Below, piece by piece: positions 6,839-16,611 of a stretch of 17,431 bases of DNA (the first letter of the stretch is position 1; every line of letters starts with the position of its first letter). The notes under the pieces were generated by a model. That model was not told the DNA's origin and did not search any database. It was given only the letters and a program-made list of their open reading frames with translations. The position numbers and the translations under genes were made by a program. Source of the stretch: Allobrachymonas sp. (GTDB lineage Bacteria > Pseudomonadota > Gammaproteobacteria > Burkholderiales > Burkholderiaceae); NCBI GenBank assembly GCA_030529305.1, contig JAUMXD010000025.1, forward strand, positions 1-17,431, in the 5' to 3' direction.

Positions 6839-7084
6839 ATGATGCAATGGCTTGGCGGCACCGACTATCAATCGGATATCACGCAATTCTTGGAACAACT
6901 CAAGCAACAAGACCCCAATCTGCCTGCACGCCAAAAACAAGGGCATGCTTTGCTTTGGCAACCTCAATTGCCTGATGCAGCAGAGAGCCGCAGCTTGCAA
7001 AAAGGCTTTGCCGCAGCGCATATTGCACAGCAACCCTACGTCTACGCAACGCAGCCGCTCAACCCCGCGAAAAAACCAGCATGA
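6839..7084 (+). CDS. DUF3460 family protein
   Basis: An 81-residue protein of unknown function. Residues 10-40 (YQSDITQFLEQLKQQDPNLP, then ARQKQGHALLW) match the DUF3460 family, small betaproteobacterial proteins of about 60-80 residues. The second conserved part is QQPYVYA at 64-70. It has no signal peptide or membrane segment, so it is presumably cytoplasmic. Start 6839 (an ATG ATG pair) is chosen because AAAGGCGG lies 6 bases upstream; a longer frame from 6782 lacks a ribosome site and family similarity. Its stop overlaps the scpA start by 4 bases (ATGA), which implies translational coupling and possibly a role connected with chromosome condensation; that link is inference from position. 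Confidence 0.85.
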   Translation: MMQWLGGTDYQSDITQFLEQLKQQDPNLPARQKQGHALLWQPQLPDAAESRSLQKGFAAAHIAQQPYVYATQPLNPAKKPA

Positions 7085-7929
7085 ACACAACGGGGAGCAT
7101 CTTGCCGCCTGAAGCAGGCTCTTCATCCGCATCAACCGAAATGGTCGATAACATAGCCGTGGCCAGACTGTATGGCGAACCACTTTTTTCCGTCCCTCAA
7201 GACCTTTACATCCCGCCCGATGCGCTGGAGATTTTTCTCGAAACGTTCGAGGGACCGCTAGACGTTTTGCTGTATCTGATTCGCAAGCAAAACTTCAATA
7301 TTCTGGACATCCCCATGGCGGCCGTCACCCGCCAATACCTGGATTACATTGAGGAAATCCGCAACCGCAATCTGGAGCTTGCCGCCGAATATCTGCTCAT
7401 GGCCGCCATGCTGATTGAAATCAAATCACGCATGTTGCTCCCCCCTAAAAAAACCGCCGATGGGCAAGAGGCCGAAGACCCGCGCGCAGAGCTGGCGCGC
7501 CGCCTCAGGGAGTACGAACAAATCAAACTGGCCGCACAAAACCTGCTGCAACTGCCACAGGTCGGGCGCGACTTTTTCCAACCTCATGTGACCATCGAAA
7601 AACCAAGCATTGTGCCATTGCCGCACGTTTCGATTGAAGAGCTGCATCAGGCCTGGCAAGAGATTCTGCAACGCGCACGGCTGGTGCAACGGCACAGAAT
7701 TCACCGAGAAGAGCTCAGCGTGCGCGAATACATGGGGCAAATCCTCAAAACCCTGCAAAACCGCCGCTTCGTCGCCTTTGAAGACCTATTCAACACTGAG
7801 GCGGGCGTTGCCGAAGTTGTCGTCACCTTCATCGCCCTGCTGGAACTGGTGAAAGAGTCGCTCGTCGAAATCACCCAAGCCGAAGTCTATGCCCCCATCT
7901 ACGTGCGCTTGAGTTATCAGCCGAACTGA
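7081..7929 (+). CDS. scpA: Segregation and condensation protein A (kleisin)
   Basis: A 282-residue kleisin, the bridging subunit of the SMC-ScpA-ScpB condensin that compacts and segregates the chromosome. The N-terminal SMC-neck-binding domain begins at FLETFEGPLDVLLYLIRKQN (residues 52-71) and includes AAEYLLMAAMLIEIKSRMLL (101-120). A charged helical middle (about 135-240) follows. The C-terminal winged helix (about 240-282, ending in VYAPIYVRLSYQPN) binds the SMC head. About 45 residues precede the conserved core, a longer lead than in Bacillus. The start overlaps the DUF3460 stop (ATGA), with no strong ribosome site of its own, so it probably depends on coupling. scpB is not next to it. 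Confidence 0.95.
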   Translation: MNTTGSILPPEAGSSSASTEMVDNIAVARLYGEPLFSVPQDLYIPPDALEIFLETFEGPLDVLLYLIRKQNFNILDIPMAAVTRQYLDYIEEIRNRNLELAAEYLLMAAMLIEIKSRMLLPPKKTADGQEAEDPRAELARRLREYEQIKLAAQNLLQLPQVGRDFFQPHVTIEKPSIVPLPHVSIEELHQAWQEILQRARLVQRHRIHREELSVREYMGQILKTLQNRRFVAFEDLFNTEAGVAEVVVTFIALLELVKESLVEITQAEVYAPIYVRLSYQPN

Positions 7930-8031
7930 AAACCGAGTAACATTTGGAAACTCAAGCACATGAGCACATATCGCTTTTCTGTTCAGTGCCATCTTTCTTT
8001 CTCTTGATTCCCACCAAGAAAGCCCTCCTCC

Positions 8032-8679
8032 ATGAGCCAGCCAATCGTTGCCGTTATCGACTACGAAATGGGCAATCTGCGCTCAGTCGCGCAGGCCGTG
8101 GCGCACGCGGCCAATGGTCAGTGGCAGGTGCTGATCGCGCGCCAACCCGAACAGATTGAGCAGGCCGAACGCATCGTGCTGCCCGGCCAAGGCGCCATGC
8201 GCGACTGCATGCAACACCTGCACGACAGCGGCATGCTGCCCGCTGTGCTCGAAGCTGCCCGCAACAAGCCCCTGTTTGGCGTGTGTGTGGGCATGCAAAT
8301 GCTGCTCAGCCACAGTGAAGAGGGCAACACGCCCTCACTCGACTTGATTCCTGGAGAAGTCAAACGCTTTCAGCTCGCGGGGCGCACCCAGCCTGACGGT
8401 AGCCGCTACAAAGTGCCGCAAATGGGCTGGAACCGCGTGCGGCAAACGCAGGCCCACCCTGTCTGGCAAGGCATTCCCGATCAAAGCTGGTTTTACTTTT
8501 TGCACAGCTATTACGCCGTGCCTGCTAATCCCGCACACAGTGTGGGCGAAGCTGACTACGGCGGCCTCTACACCGCCGCCATTGCACGCGACAATCTGTT
8601 CGCCACCCAATTCCACCCTGAAAAATCAGCCGATATGGGCTTGGCCTTGTATCGCAATTTCTTGCATTGGCGGCCCTAA
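8032..8679 (+). CDS. hisH: Imidazole glycerol phosphate synthase subunit HisH
   Basis: A 215-residue class I glutamine amidotransferase. It releases ammonia from glutamine and channels it to HisF, which makes imidazole glycerol phosphate and AICAR in histidine synthesis. The catalytic triad is present: nucleophile C85 in GVCVGMQM, with H195 and E197 in QFHPEKS. The N-terminal [11 protein letters not shown] motif and the oxyanion-strand segment LPGQGAM are typical. The start at 8032 has no Shine-Dalgarno sequence (CCTCCTCC precedes it). It lies 102 bases after scpA and 67 bases before hisA. HisF, its obligatory partner, is not encoded in the window. Confidence 0.96.
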   Translation: MSQPIVAVIDYEMGNLRSVAQAVAHAANGQWQVLIARQPEQIEQAERIVLPGQGAMRDCMQHLHDSGMLPAVLEAARNKPLFGVCVGMQMLLSHSEEGNTPSLDLIPGEVKRFQLAGRTQPDGSRYKVPQMGWNRVRQTQAHPVWQGIPDQSWFYFLHSYYAVPANPAHSVGEADYGGLYTAAIARDNLFATQFHPEKSADMGLALYRNFLHWRP

Positions 8680-8746
8680 CAACGCCAAGCAACTTGCACT
8701 TTTCGAGTCAATAAACTTCCACTCATCCATTTCTTGAATCTCAGCC

Positions 8747-9496
8747 ATGCAGCTCATTCCCGCCATTGATTTGAAAGACGGCCAATGCGTGCGCCTGCAA
8801 CAAGGCGACATGAACAAGGTCACCACCTTCAACACCAAGCCCGTGGAGCAGGCCCTGCACTGGCTTGAGCAAGGCGCGCGCCGCCTGCATCTGGTGGACC
8901 TGAACGGCGCCTTTGCCGGCAAGCCCAAGAACCTGGACGTGGTCAAAGAGATTCTGCAAGAGGTGGGCGGCGAAATCCCCGTGCAACTGGGCGGCGGCAT
9001 TCGCGATCTGGACACCGTGGAGCAATACATCGATGCCGGGCTGCGCTACGTCATCATCGGCACGGCAGCCATCAAAGACCCGGGCTTCTTGTCTGACGCT
9101 TGCAGCGCCTTTGCCGGGCACATCATCGTCGGGCTGGACGCCAAGGACGGCAAGGCCGCCACCGACGGCTGGAGCAAGCTCACCGGCCACGAGGCGTGCG
9201 ATCTGGCCAAGAAGTACGAGCACCTGGGCGTGGAAAGCATCATCTACACCGACATCGGGCGCGACGGCATGCTGAGCGGCATCAACGTCGAAGCCACCGT
9301 GAAGCTGGCCCAGGCCAGCGCCCTGCCGGTGATTGCTTCGGGCGGGCTGAGCAATCTGCAAGACATTGAAAAACTTTGCGCCGTGGCCGACGAAGGCATT
9401 GAAGGCGTGATTTGCGGCCGCGCCATCTACAGCGGCGACCTGGACTTTGCCCAGGCCCAGGCGCTGGCCGACCGTTTGATGGAAAAAGCGGATTGA
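8747..9496 (+). CDS. hisA: Phosphoribosylformimino-AICAR ribotide isomerase HisA
   Basis: A 249-residue (beta/alpha)8 barrel that isomerises ProFAR to PRFAR, the step just before HisH/HisF. The catalytic pair is D8 in [10 protein letters not shown] and D131 in VGLDAKDGK. Phosphate-binding loops are GGGIRD (82-87), IGTAA (104-108), DIGRDG (169-174) and ASGG (197-200). Length and N-terminus are standard. The ribosome site is weak. It follows hisH in the usual H-A order, but hisF and hisI do not follow; instead a sugar-phosphate mutarotase begins 12 bases after the stop, in the same reading frame. Confidence 0.97.
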   Translation: MQLIPAIDLKDGQCVRLQQGDMNKVTTFNTKPVEQALHWLEQGARRLHLVDLNGAFAGKPKNLDVVKEILQEVGGEIPVQLGGGIRDLDTVEQYIDAGLRYVIIGTAAIKDPGFLSDACSAFAGHIIVGLDAKDGKAATDGWSKLTGHEACDLAKKYEHLGVESIIYTDIGRDGMLSGINVEATVKLAQASALPVIASGGLSNLQDIEKLCAVADEGIEGVICGRAIYSGDLDFAQAQALADRLMEKAD

Positions 9497-9508
9497 TGCA
9501 AGTGGAGA

Positions 9509-10507
9509 GTGGAGCCGAGCTCCAGCCCTGTATTCGCCTCCCACGCGCAAGCACTCGCCACCATGCCCGGCACGCCCGCTCAGCTCCAAGGCCCCCACGA
9601 CCGGCCAACGCAATGGCCGCCATCCTGGCCGGTGTGCACCTTGCGCACCCCCCAGGGCGATACAGCCGCCATTTCACTGCACGGCGCACAGGTGCTGTCT
9701 TGGCGCACGGCTCATCACGACGCCTACCACACCTTCCAAGAACGCGAACGCCTGTACCTCAGCTCGCGCATCAACTGGCAGGCTGTGGCCCAAGGGCGCA
9801 GTGCCATTCGCGGCGGCATCCCGATCTGCTGGCCGCAATTCAACCGTCGCGGCCCCTTGCCCAAGCACGGCGTGGCGCGCCTGCTGCCGTGGAAGCTGCA
9901 AGCGCAAACAGCAGACAGCGCCACCTTGCGCTTGCGCCATACCGATGTGCCCCCGCACTTGCTGCACAGTCAGCCGAAAACCGCTGGTGAGCCTTGCGAA
10001 CCCCTGTGGCTGCACGCTTTTGAGGCCACTTTGCTGGTCAAGCTAACGGCTGGCAGCCTCTCTTTGCGTTTGCGCGTGCGCAATACAGGAAACAACACCA
10101 TACCGTTTACCACGGCTTTTCACGGCTATCTTGCAACGGCCCAAATCGCCCAAACACGCATCACCGGCGCAGAAGACATCCGTTACCGGGATGCCCGGCC
10201 CAATGCCAACCCCAGCCACCCTGTGCAGCAAGGCCCGATCCGTTTTGCAGGCGAAGTCGACCGCGTGTACCCAGCCTTTGGTGCAACACTGACGTGCGGC
10301 GACGCCTCCGTACGATCACAACAATCGGCCAGCCTGGGGCAAACCGTCATCTGGATCCCTCACGCTGCCCTGTGCGCCCGTTTGCTCGATCTGCCCCCGT
10401 ATGCCTGGCAGCATTTCGTGTGCATCGAAGCCGCACAAATCGACGCCCCTGTGCTGCTGGAGCCCGGGGCCATCTGGCAAGGCTGGCAAACCTTTGAGGC
10501 TAATTGA
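9509..10507 (+). CDS. Glucose-6-phosphate 1-epimerase family protein (D-hexose-6-phosphate mutarotase)
   Basis: A protein of up to 332 residues in the galactose-mutarotase-like superfamily, YeaD/COG0676 branch, which interconverts alpha and beta anomers of hexose 6-phosphates. Visible signatures are IRGGIPICWPQF (residues 100-111), PKHGVAR with the likely catalytic H120, TAFHGYL with H205, and CIEAAQ with the likely catalytic base E307 followed by LLEPGAIW. The start is uncertain. GTG at 9509 has a GGAG only one base upstream, too close for normal initiation. ATG at 9563 (codon 19) has no ribosome site but still leaves the domain (from about residue 40) intact. The frame is continuous with hisA apart from one TGA. 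It is probably co-transcribed with hisHA. The terminator beyond it serves trxB rather than this gene. Confidence 0.87.
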   Translation: MEPSSSPVFASHAQALATMPGTPAQLQGPHDRPTQWPPSWPVCTLRTPQGDTAAISLHGAQVLSWRTAHHDAYHTFQERERLYLSSRINWQAVAQGRSAIRGGIPICWPQFNRRGPLPKHGVARLLPWKLQAQTADSATLRLRHTDVPPHLLHSQPKTAGEPCEPLWLHAFEATLLVKLTAGSLSLRLRVRNTGNNTIPFTTAFHGYLATAQIAQTRITGAEDIRYRDARPNANPSHPVQQGPIRFAGEVDRVYPAFGATLTCGDASVRSQQSASLGQTVIWIPHAALCARLLDLPPYAWQHFVCIEAAQIDAPVLLEPGAIWQGWQTFEAN

Positions 10508-10601
10508 TTTCTGCTGCAAACACCTTGACGCACCGATAGCCACGGCTTGATCTGCCCGTGGTTCACCCATCGTTCGCCCAACAACGCCTGGCCACATAAG
10601 C

Positions 10602-10632
10602 AAAAAGCGGAAAAGCCCTTTTGCTTTTCCGC
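10602..10632 (-). terminator. Rho-independent terminator of trxB
   Basis: A perfect 10-bp stem (GCGGAAAAGC 10607-10616, 6-base loop, GCTTTTCCGC 10623-10632). The flanking AAAAA at 10602-10606 gives a T run only on the minus strand, so it faces trxB. It lies about 85 bases after the trxB stop. Confidence 0.85.
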
Positions 10633-10717
10633 CTAGTGCAGCCCGTGCTTGCCGCTTCTGGTATTGACGCAAGCCGTATCAATACCCAACAGCAAGATAG
10701 CAAGAAGCGCTCAAGAA

Positions 10718-11742
<1,025 letters not shown>

Positions 11743-11941
11743 CCGAGGCAAGGCAGATGACGAGTTAATGCTCCAGAAAAGTCACACGCTTTGCCACACA
11801 ATATCCGGCTTTTTAAGCTGGCGCGTGAAAAACAAAGCATGGCACAACCTGGCTAATGCGTACTGCGCGTTTCAAGCCAAACGCCTCTGCAGCTTTCTTG
11901 GCCTTCTTGCTTGAACACCTTTACCCCTTTCAGGAGTTTTC

Positions 11942-12613
11942 ATGACCATCGTGACCGATTCCGATCTGATCCGGCGTGTGGCCCTGTTCAGCGATTTGTC
12001 GCCCGCGCAGTCCACCTTGCTATCTGCCACCATGCGCAAAAAACGCTACAAGCGTGGCGAACTGATCGTGCAACAAGACCAGATCTCGGGCGCGCTGTTC
12101 ATCATCCTCTCGGGCAAGGCACGGGTGCTCTCGCAAGACACACGCGGGCGAGAAGTCATCATCGCCACGCTGGATGCAGGCGACTGCATCGGCGAAATGA
12201 GCCTGATTGATGGCGAGCCCCATTCCGCTACCGTGCGGGCCGAAATCCCAACCGATGTGCTGGTACTGGAGCGCGAGGCCTTTGCCCACTGCCTGCGCGA
12301 AAACGCCACCATGGCTGACGCCATCATGCGCGGCCTGGTGCGCCGCCTGCGCCGGGCCGACAAGCAAATCCTCTCGCTGGCCTTGATGGATGTGTATGGC
12401 CGCGTGCTCAGCACCTTGCAAGACATGGCGCAAGAAGACGCCGAAGGCAACAAAATCCTGCGCAAAAAAGTCTCGCGTCAGGACGTGGCCAAAATGGTCG
12501 GCGCATCGCGCGAAATGGTCAGCCGCGTGATGAAGCACTTCGAAGAAAGCGGCGTACTCGTGCAACAGACTGACGGCACATTTTTGCTCAGCGGCGTGCA
12601 ATCGCTGGAATAA
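11942..12613 (+). CDS. Crp/Fnr family transcriptional regulator
   Basis: A 223-residue regulator. Residues about 13-125 form a cyclic-nucleotide-binding beta barrel, with the phosphate-cassette region GEMSLIDGEPHSATVRAE at 84-101. Residues about 126-145 are the dimer helix, and 150-223 the Crp-type winged helix-turn-helix, with VSRQDVAKMVGASREMVSRV (177-196) as the DNA-binding helices. The R-E-x-x-x-R pattern (R190, E191, R195) resembles E. coli CRP and suggests a TGTGA-like half-site. The cassette arginine that contacts cAMP phosphate in E. coli CRP is histidine here (H94). FNR-type N-terminal iron-sulfur cysteines are lacking. The start has CAGGAG 6 bases upstream. It is divergent from trxB and precedes ftsK by 253 bases. 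The ligand is unknown. Confidence 0.92.
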   Translation: MTIVTDSDLIRRVALFSDLSPAQSTLLSATMRKKRYKRGELIVQQDQISGALFIILSGKARVLSQDTRGREVIIATLDAGDCIGEMSLIDGEPHSATVRAEIPTDVLVLEREAFAHCLRENATMADAIMRGLVRRLRRADKQILSLALMDVYGRVLSTLQDMAQEDAEGNKILRKKVSRQDVAKMVGASREMVSRVMKHFEESGVLVQQTDGTFLLSGVQSLE

Positions 12614-12784
12614 AACGAAACAGCTTGACCGCAAACGATGCAGCATTGCCAAAGAAGCAAAGCCCTCATGTTGAGCACAGCCCTTGCGGATACTTGCGCC
12701 GTGAATCAGGCTCAACCGTCGCAGACCATCCGTTTCAAAAAATCTCTTTTTTCATGACAGCTTGCGGCACAATGCAAAAGTATT

Positions 12785-12803
12785 TTCAGCATTGAATGCT
12801 GAA
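12785..12803. repeat. 19-nt perfect inverted repeat upstream of ftsK
   Basis: TTCAGCATT and AATGCTGAA flank a single G, 63 bases before the ftsK start codon and shortly after a CACAAT hexamer (12768-12773). It is followed by a small GCGC-TTTTT-GCGC hairpin at about 12808-12820. It could be an operator or an RNA hairpin in the leader; it is not followed by a T run of terminator type. Confidence 0.6.
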
Positions 12804-12866
12804 GGTGCGCTTTTTGCGCTTCACTGGCCATTTGCTGGCTGCTTTACTTCTTGCATTCCGCCCGTC

Positions 12867-15293
12867 ATGAGCACACCTGCCACCCCTTATTTATTGCGCA
12901 CTGGCAAGGCCCCAGCCGCCAAGCCGGCTGAGCCTTCGCTCTTTGTGCGCATTGTCAAACGCTTCAGCCAAGAGATCGTGCTGTTGCTGGGTTTGGGCAT
13001 GCTGGCGCTGTGGCTGGTGACGCTGCTCAGCCACCATCCGGCCGACCCAGCCTGGAGCACCACGGGCCAGCATGATCTGCCCGCCAATTGGCTAGGATCT
13101 GTAGGCGCTTGGGTATCGGACATCAGCCTGTTCTTTCTGGGGCGCAGTGTGTGGCTGCTGTTTCTGGCCTTGGCATTGGCTTGGCTGCGGCTGCTGCGCA
13201 CCTGGGCGCATGCGCGACAAGGCGCGCTGACTGCCAGTGCCACGAACCAGCACGGGCGCGATAACGATGCCAACACCACGGCAGGCTGGCTCACCCACTT
13301 GTGGCACAGCCGCGCCGCGTGGGGCGTGGCGCTGTTTGTGCTGCTGCTGGCCAGTTGCGTGCTGGAATGGAGCCGCTTTTACGATGTCAACCCCGCCCGC
13401 CTGCCCAATGGCGCAGGCGGTGTGATGGGTGCTTTGGCAGGGCCAGCTGCCCTGCGCTGGCTGGGCTTTACGGGCTCGGCCGTGGTGGCGATTGTGTTGC
13501 TGCTGGCGGGCCTGTCGTGGGTGTTTCGCTTTTCTTGGTTGAGCGTGGCCGAATCGCTGGGTGCGTGGGTGGATGGCTGGTTCACCGCCGCACGCGAGCG
13601 CCGCGAAATCGCCCACGACCTGGCCGTGGGGCAAGAAGCCGCCCGCCAGCGCGAGGCCGTGGTGCAGCAAGAATTGGAGCAGCATCAGGAAAAGCCTGCC
13701 GTGCCCGTGGTGGTAGATCCTCCGCCGCGCGCGGCCGCAGCGGCTGCGCCCAGCGCGCGCGTGGCACGCGAGCGCCAGCAAGTGCTGTTTCAAGACCCCA
13801 ACGACAGCAAACTGCCGCAGGTGCATTTGCTCGACCCCGCACCGGCCAATACCGAAAGCATCGACCGCGACACGCTGGAAATGACCAGCCGCCTGATCGA
13901 GAAAAAACTCAAGGACTTTGGCGTACAGGTGCGCGTGATGGCGGCCATGCCAGGCCCGGTGATCACGCGCTACGAAATCGAGCCCGACACCGGCGTGAAA
14001 GGCTCGCAAATCGTGAACCTGGCCAAGGATTTGGCACGCTCGCTCAGCCTGGTGTCCATCCGCGTGATCGAGACCATTCCGGGCAAAAACCTCATGGCGC
14101 TGGAGCTGCCCAACGCCCGCCGCCAAACCATTCGCCTGAGCGAAATCCTCGGCTCCACCGCTTACCACGAGGCCAAGTCGCTGCTGACCATGGGCCTGGG
14201 CAAAGACATTGTGGGCATGCCCGTGGTGGCCGATCTGGCGCGCATGCCGCACGTGCTGGTGGCAGGCACCACCGGCTCGGGCAAATCGGTGGGCATCAAC
14301 GCCATGATTCTGAGCCTGCTCTACAAGGCCAGCCCCGATGAAGTGCGCCTGCTCATGATCGACCCCAAGATGCTGGAAATGAGCGTGTACGAAGGCATTC
14401 CGCATCTGCTGGCGCCCGTGGTGACCGACATGAAGCAAGCCGCACACGGCCTGAACTGGTGCGTGGGCGAAATGGAGCGCCGCTACCGCCTCATGAGCAA
14501 ACTCGGCGTGCGCAATCTGGCGGGCTACAACGCCCGCATCGAAGAAGCGCGCGCGCGCGAAGAGTTGATTCCCAACCCCTTCAGCCTCACGCCCGCATCG
14601 CCCGAGCCGCTGGAGCGCCTGCCGCACATCGTGATCGTGATCGACGAGCTGGCCGACCTGATGATGGTAGTGGGCAAAAAGATCGAAGAGCTGATCGCCC
14701 GCCTGGCGCAAAAGGCGCGCGCGGCGGGCATCCACCTGATTCTGGCCACGCAACGCCCAAGCGTGGACGTGATCACCGGCCTGATCAAAGCCAACATCCC
14801 CACGCGCATTGCCTTTCAGGTATCCAGCAAGGTCGATAGCCGCACCATTCTCGACCAGATGGGCGCCGAAGCCCTCTTGGGCATGGGCGACATGCTCTAT
14901 CTGCCCGCCGGCCACGGCCTGCCCACGCGGGTGCACGGCGCTTTCGTGAGCGACGAGGAAGTGCACCGCGTGGTCTCTTTCCTCAAAGAGCAAGGCGAGC
15001 CGAACTACATCGAAGGCGTGCTCGAAGGCGGTACCGTGGACGGCGAAGGAAATGTTACAGACCCGGCGCTCGGCGGCCTTGGCGGCGGCGAAAAAGACCC
15101 CATGTACGACCAGGCGGTGGAAGTCGTGCTCAAGCATCGCAAAGCCAGCATCTCGCTGGTGCAGCGGCATTTGCGCATCGGCTACCAGCGCGCAGCGCGC
15201 CTGCTTGAGGACATGGAAAACGCCGGCATGGTCAGCGGCATGGGGCACAACGGCCAGCGGGAAATCCTGGTGCCGCAGCGCCAGGAGGACTGA
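12867..15293 (+). CDS. ftsK: DNA translocase FtsK
   Basis: An 808-residue septum-located DNA pump that aligns and moves the chromosome terminus during division and activates XerCD recombination at dif. Residues about 35-235 contain four hydrophobic clusters, the membrane anchor (for example [19 protein letters not shown] and [14 protein letters not shown]). A linker of under 100 residues, much shorter than the E. coli one, is Ala/Pro/Glu-rich. The motor follows: Walker A GTTGSGKS at 467-474 and Walker [12 protein letters not shown] with D593/E594. The C-terminal gamma winged helix (about 743-808, [20 protein letters not shown] and [17 protein letters not shown]) reads KOPS sequences. Start 12867 ([10 protein letters not shown]) is chosen as the first ATG; a TTG-started frame extends to 12762 across the inverted repeat. 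No Shine-Dalgarno sequence is seen. Confidence 0.96.
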   Translation: MSTPATPYLLRTGKAPAAKPAEPSLFVRIVKRFSQEIVLLLGLGMLALWLVTLLSHHPADPAWSTTGQHDLPANWLGSVGAWVSDISLFFLGRSVWLLFLALALAWLRLLRTWAHARQGALTASATNQHGRDNDANTTAGWLTHLWHSRAAWGVALFVLLLASCVLEWSRFYDVNPARLPNGAGGVMGALAGPAALRWLGFTGSAVVAIVLLLAGLSWVFRFSWLSVAESLGAWVDGWFTAARERREIAHDLAVGQEAARQREAVVQQELEQHQEKPAVPVVVDPPPRAAAAAAPSARVARERQQVLFQDPNDSKLPQVHLLDPAPANTESIDRDTLEMTSRLIEKKLKDFGVQVRVMAAMPGPVITRYEIEPDTGVKGSQIVNLAKDLARSLSLVSIRVIETIPGKNLMALELPNARRQTIRLSEILGSTAYHEAKSLLTMGLGKDIVGMPVVADLARMPHVLVAGTTGSGKSVGINAMILSLLYKASPDEVRLLMIDPKMLEMSVYEGIPHLLAPVVTDMKQAAHGLNWCVGEMERRYRLMSKLGVRNLAGYNARIEEARAREELIPNPFSLTPASPEPLERLPHIVIVIDELADLMMVVGKKIEELIARLAQKARAAGIHLILATQRPSVDVITGLIKANIPTRIAFQVSSKVDSRTILDQMGAEALLGMGDMLYLPAGHGLPTRVHGAFVSDEEVHRVVSFLKEQGEPNYIEGVLEGGTVDGEGNVTDPALGGLGGGEKDPMYDQAVEVVLKHRKASISLVQRHLRIGYQRAARLLEDMENAGMVSGMGHNGQREILVPQRQED

Positions 15294-15430
15294 GCGCCAA
15301 CACGGGCCCAGGCCCGCTCCGGGCAGCCCCGCATCGGCCTATCGGCCAGCCTGCATCATCCAACCATGCGCCTCTTGCCCATGAAAACGGCGCGCAGAAA
15401 TTGTGTTTGTTTGAAAGGAAGCGATTGCCC

Positions 15431-16096
15431 ATGACGATCAGGACTCCCGCCTCTTTGCTCGCGGCCAAGGGCCATGCCAAGGCTGCAGCCATTCTGGCCA
15501 CCACCATGGCCTGCTACGGCCTGGCACACGCCGACGGCTTGGCCACGCTGGATCAGCACCTCAAAACCATGCGCACGGGCACGGCCAGCTTCACCCAGAC
15601 CGTGACCAATGCCAACAAGCCCGGCCCGGCCAAAACCAGCCACGGGCAATTTGCCTTCAACCGGCCGCAGCAATTCCGCTTCGACTACACCAAGCCCTTC
15701 GTACAGACCATCGTGGCCGATGGCAAAACCCTGTGGATGTACGACGCCGACCTGAACCAAGTCACCCAGCGCCCGCAGGCGGCGGCACTCAACGCCTCGC
15801 CCGCTGCCTTGGTGGCATCCAGCAACAGCGTGGAGGCATTGAAAAAACAATTCCAGCTTGAAAATGCGCCTCTCAAAGACAAACTGGAATGGGTCAAGGC
15901 CACCCCGCGCCAAGCAGATGCTTCCATCAAAGACGTGATGATCGGCTTTGACAGCGGCCAGCTGCGCCGCCTCGAGATCATCGACCGCTTCGGCCAACGC
16001 TCGGTGATGGAATTTGGCCCCTTCAGCACCAGCACGGCCAAAAACAGCTTCCAGTTCACGCCGCCCGCAGGGGCCGACGTGATTCGCAACCCATAA
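15431..16096 (+). CDS. lolA: Outer-membrane lipoprotein carrier protein LolA
   Basis: A 221-residue periplasmic chaperone that takes lipoproteins from LolCDE in the inner membrane to LolB at the outer membrane. The N-terminus is a signal peptide with likely cleavage after AHA (residue 34). The mature part has LolA hallmarks: TASFTQTV (51-58), GQFAFNRPQQFRFDYTKPF, VADGKTLWMYDADLNQVT, and NSFQFTPPAGADVI near the end. Start 15431 has GAAAGGAAG about 11 bases upstream; upstream TTG codons in the same frame would disrupt the signal peptide. It lies 137 bases after ftsK in the same direction, the common ftsK-lolA pairing. rarA, which often follows, is absent. Confidence 0.95.
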   Translation: MTIRTPASLLAAKGHAKAAAILATTMACYGLAHADGLATLDQHLKTMRTGTASFTQTVTNANKPGPAKTSHGQFAFNRPQQFRFDYTKPFVQTIVADGKTLWMYDADLNQVTQRPQAAALNASPAALVASSNSVEALKKQFQLENAPLKDKLEWVKATPRQADASIKDVMIGFDSGQLRRLEIIDRFGQRSVMEFGPFSTSTAKNSFQFTPPAGADVIRNP

Positions 16097-16116
16097 CACT
16101 TTCACGCCTACGCTTG

Positions 16117-16156
16117 ACTACGCCCGCCACGCATTCTCTGCAACAGCGGGCGTAGT
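16117..16156. repeat. Inverted repeat between lolA and dgkA
   Basis: ACTACGCCCGC (16117-16127) and GCGGGCGTAGT (16146-16156) form a perfect 11-bp stem with an 18-base loop. No T run follows, so it is not a standard terminator. It sits about 20 bases after lolA and 47 bases before dgkA. Confidence 0.6.
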
Positions 16157-16203
16157 TGCATCAGCCCACCACAAAAGCCAATAAACACACAAAAAGCACA
16201 CGA

Positions 16204-16611
16204 ATGGCGGCAGAACACCTCCCTCCCTCTTCAAGCCCCAAGCCTTTTCGCCCTGCGCGCAAAGGCGGCACGCTCTACAGCGCCACCTGCAACTCGCTCG
16301 ACGGCTTGGCCGTGCTCTTCAAAGAGCGAGCTGCCCGGCGCGAACTGCTGCTGATTACAGCCACCGGCCTGATCTACGCCCTCCTGCCCAATACCCACAC
16401 CCTTTTGCTGCTGGTGCTGGCCTTGGCGCTGCTGGCGGTAGAAGCGCTCAATACCGCGATCGAGGTGCTGTGCGATCACGTTACGCCCGAAATTCACCCA
16501 GCCATCAAAAAAGCCAAAGACCTGGGGTCTGCGGCCATTTTCATAACTTGCACAGCTTTCCTGGCGGTGTTTGTCCGCGTGATGTGGGATGCGGCGCAGC
16601 GTTTTCTCTAA
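16204..16611 (+). CDS. dgkA: Diacylglycerol kinase
   Basis: A 135-residue integral membrane kinase of the small prokaryotic DgkA type (E. coli 121 residues) that phosphorylates diacylglycerol to phosphatidic acid with ATP, recycling lipid left by envelope glucan synthesis. Three hydrophobic segments are visible at about 48-62, 66-85 and 108-127. The active-site signature AVEALNTAIE (78-87) has E80, N83 and E87, spaced as E69, N72 and E76 in E. coli, and KDLGSAAI (105-112) follows. The N-terminal 20 residues are a polar extension. Start 16204 is the first ATG; a TTG-started frame goes back to 16156 inside the inverted repeat. The ribosome site is weak. Confidence 0.95.
   Translation: MAAEHLPPSSSPKPFRPARKGGTLYSATCNSLDGLAVLFKERAARRELLLITATGLIYALLPNTHTLLLLVLALALLAVEALNTAIEVLCDHVTPEIHPAIKKAKDLGSAAIFITCTAFLAVFVRVMWDAAQRFL

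Noticed and set aside
8741..9613. 290-codon minus-strand frame
   Set aside because: Antisense shadow of hisA; low-complexity composition without recognisable domains.
13092..15248. 718-codon open frame on the minus strand
   Set aside because: It lies wholly antisense to ftsK, is His/Ala/Gly-rich with no family motif, and reflects the third-position GC bias of ftsK codons.
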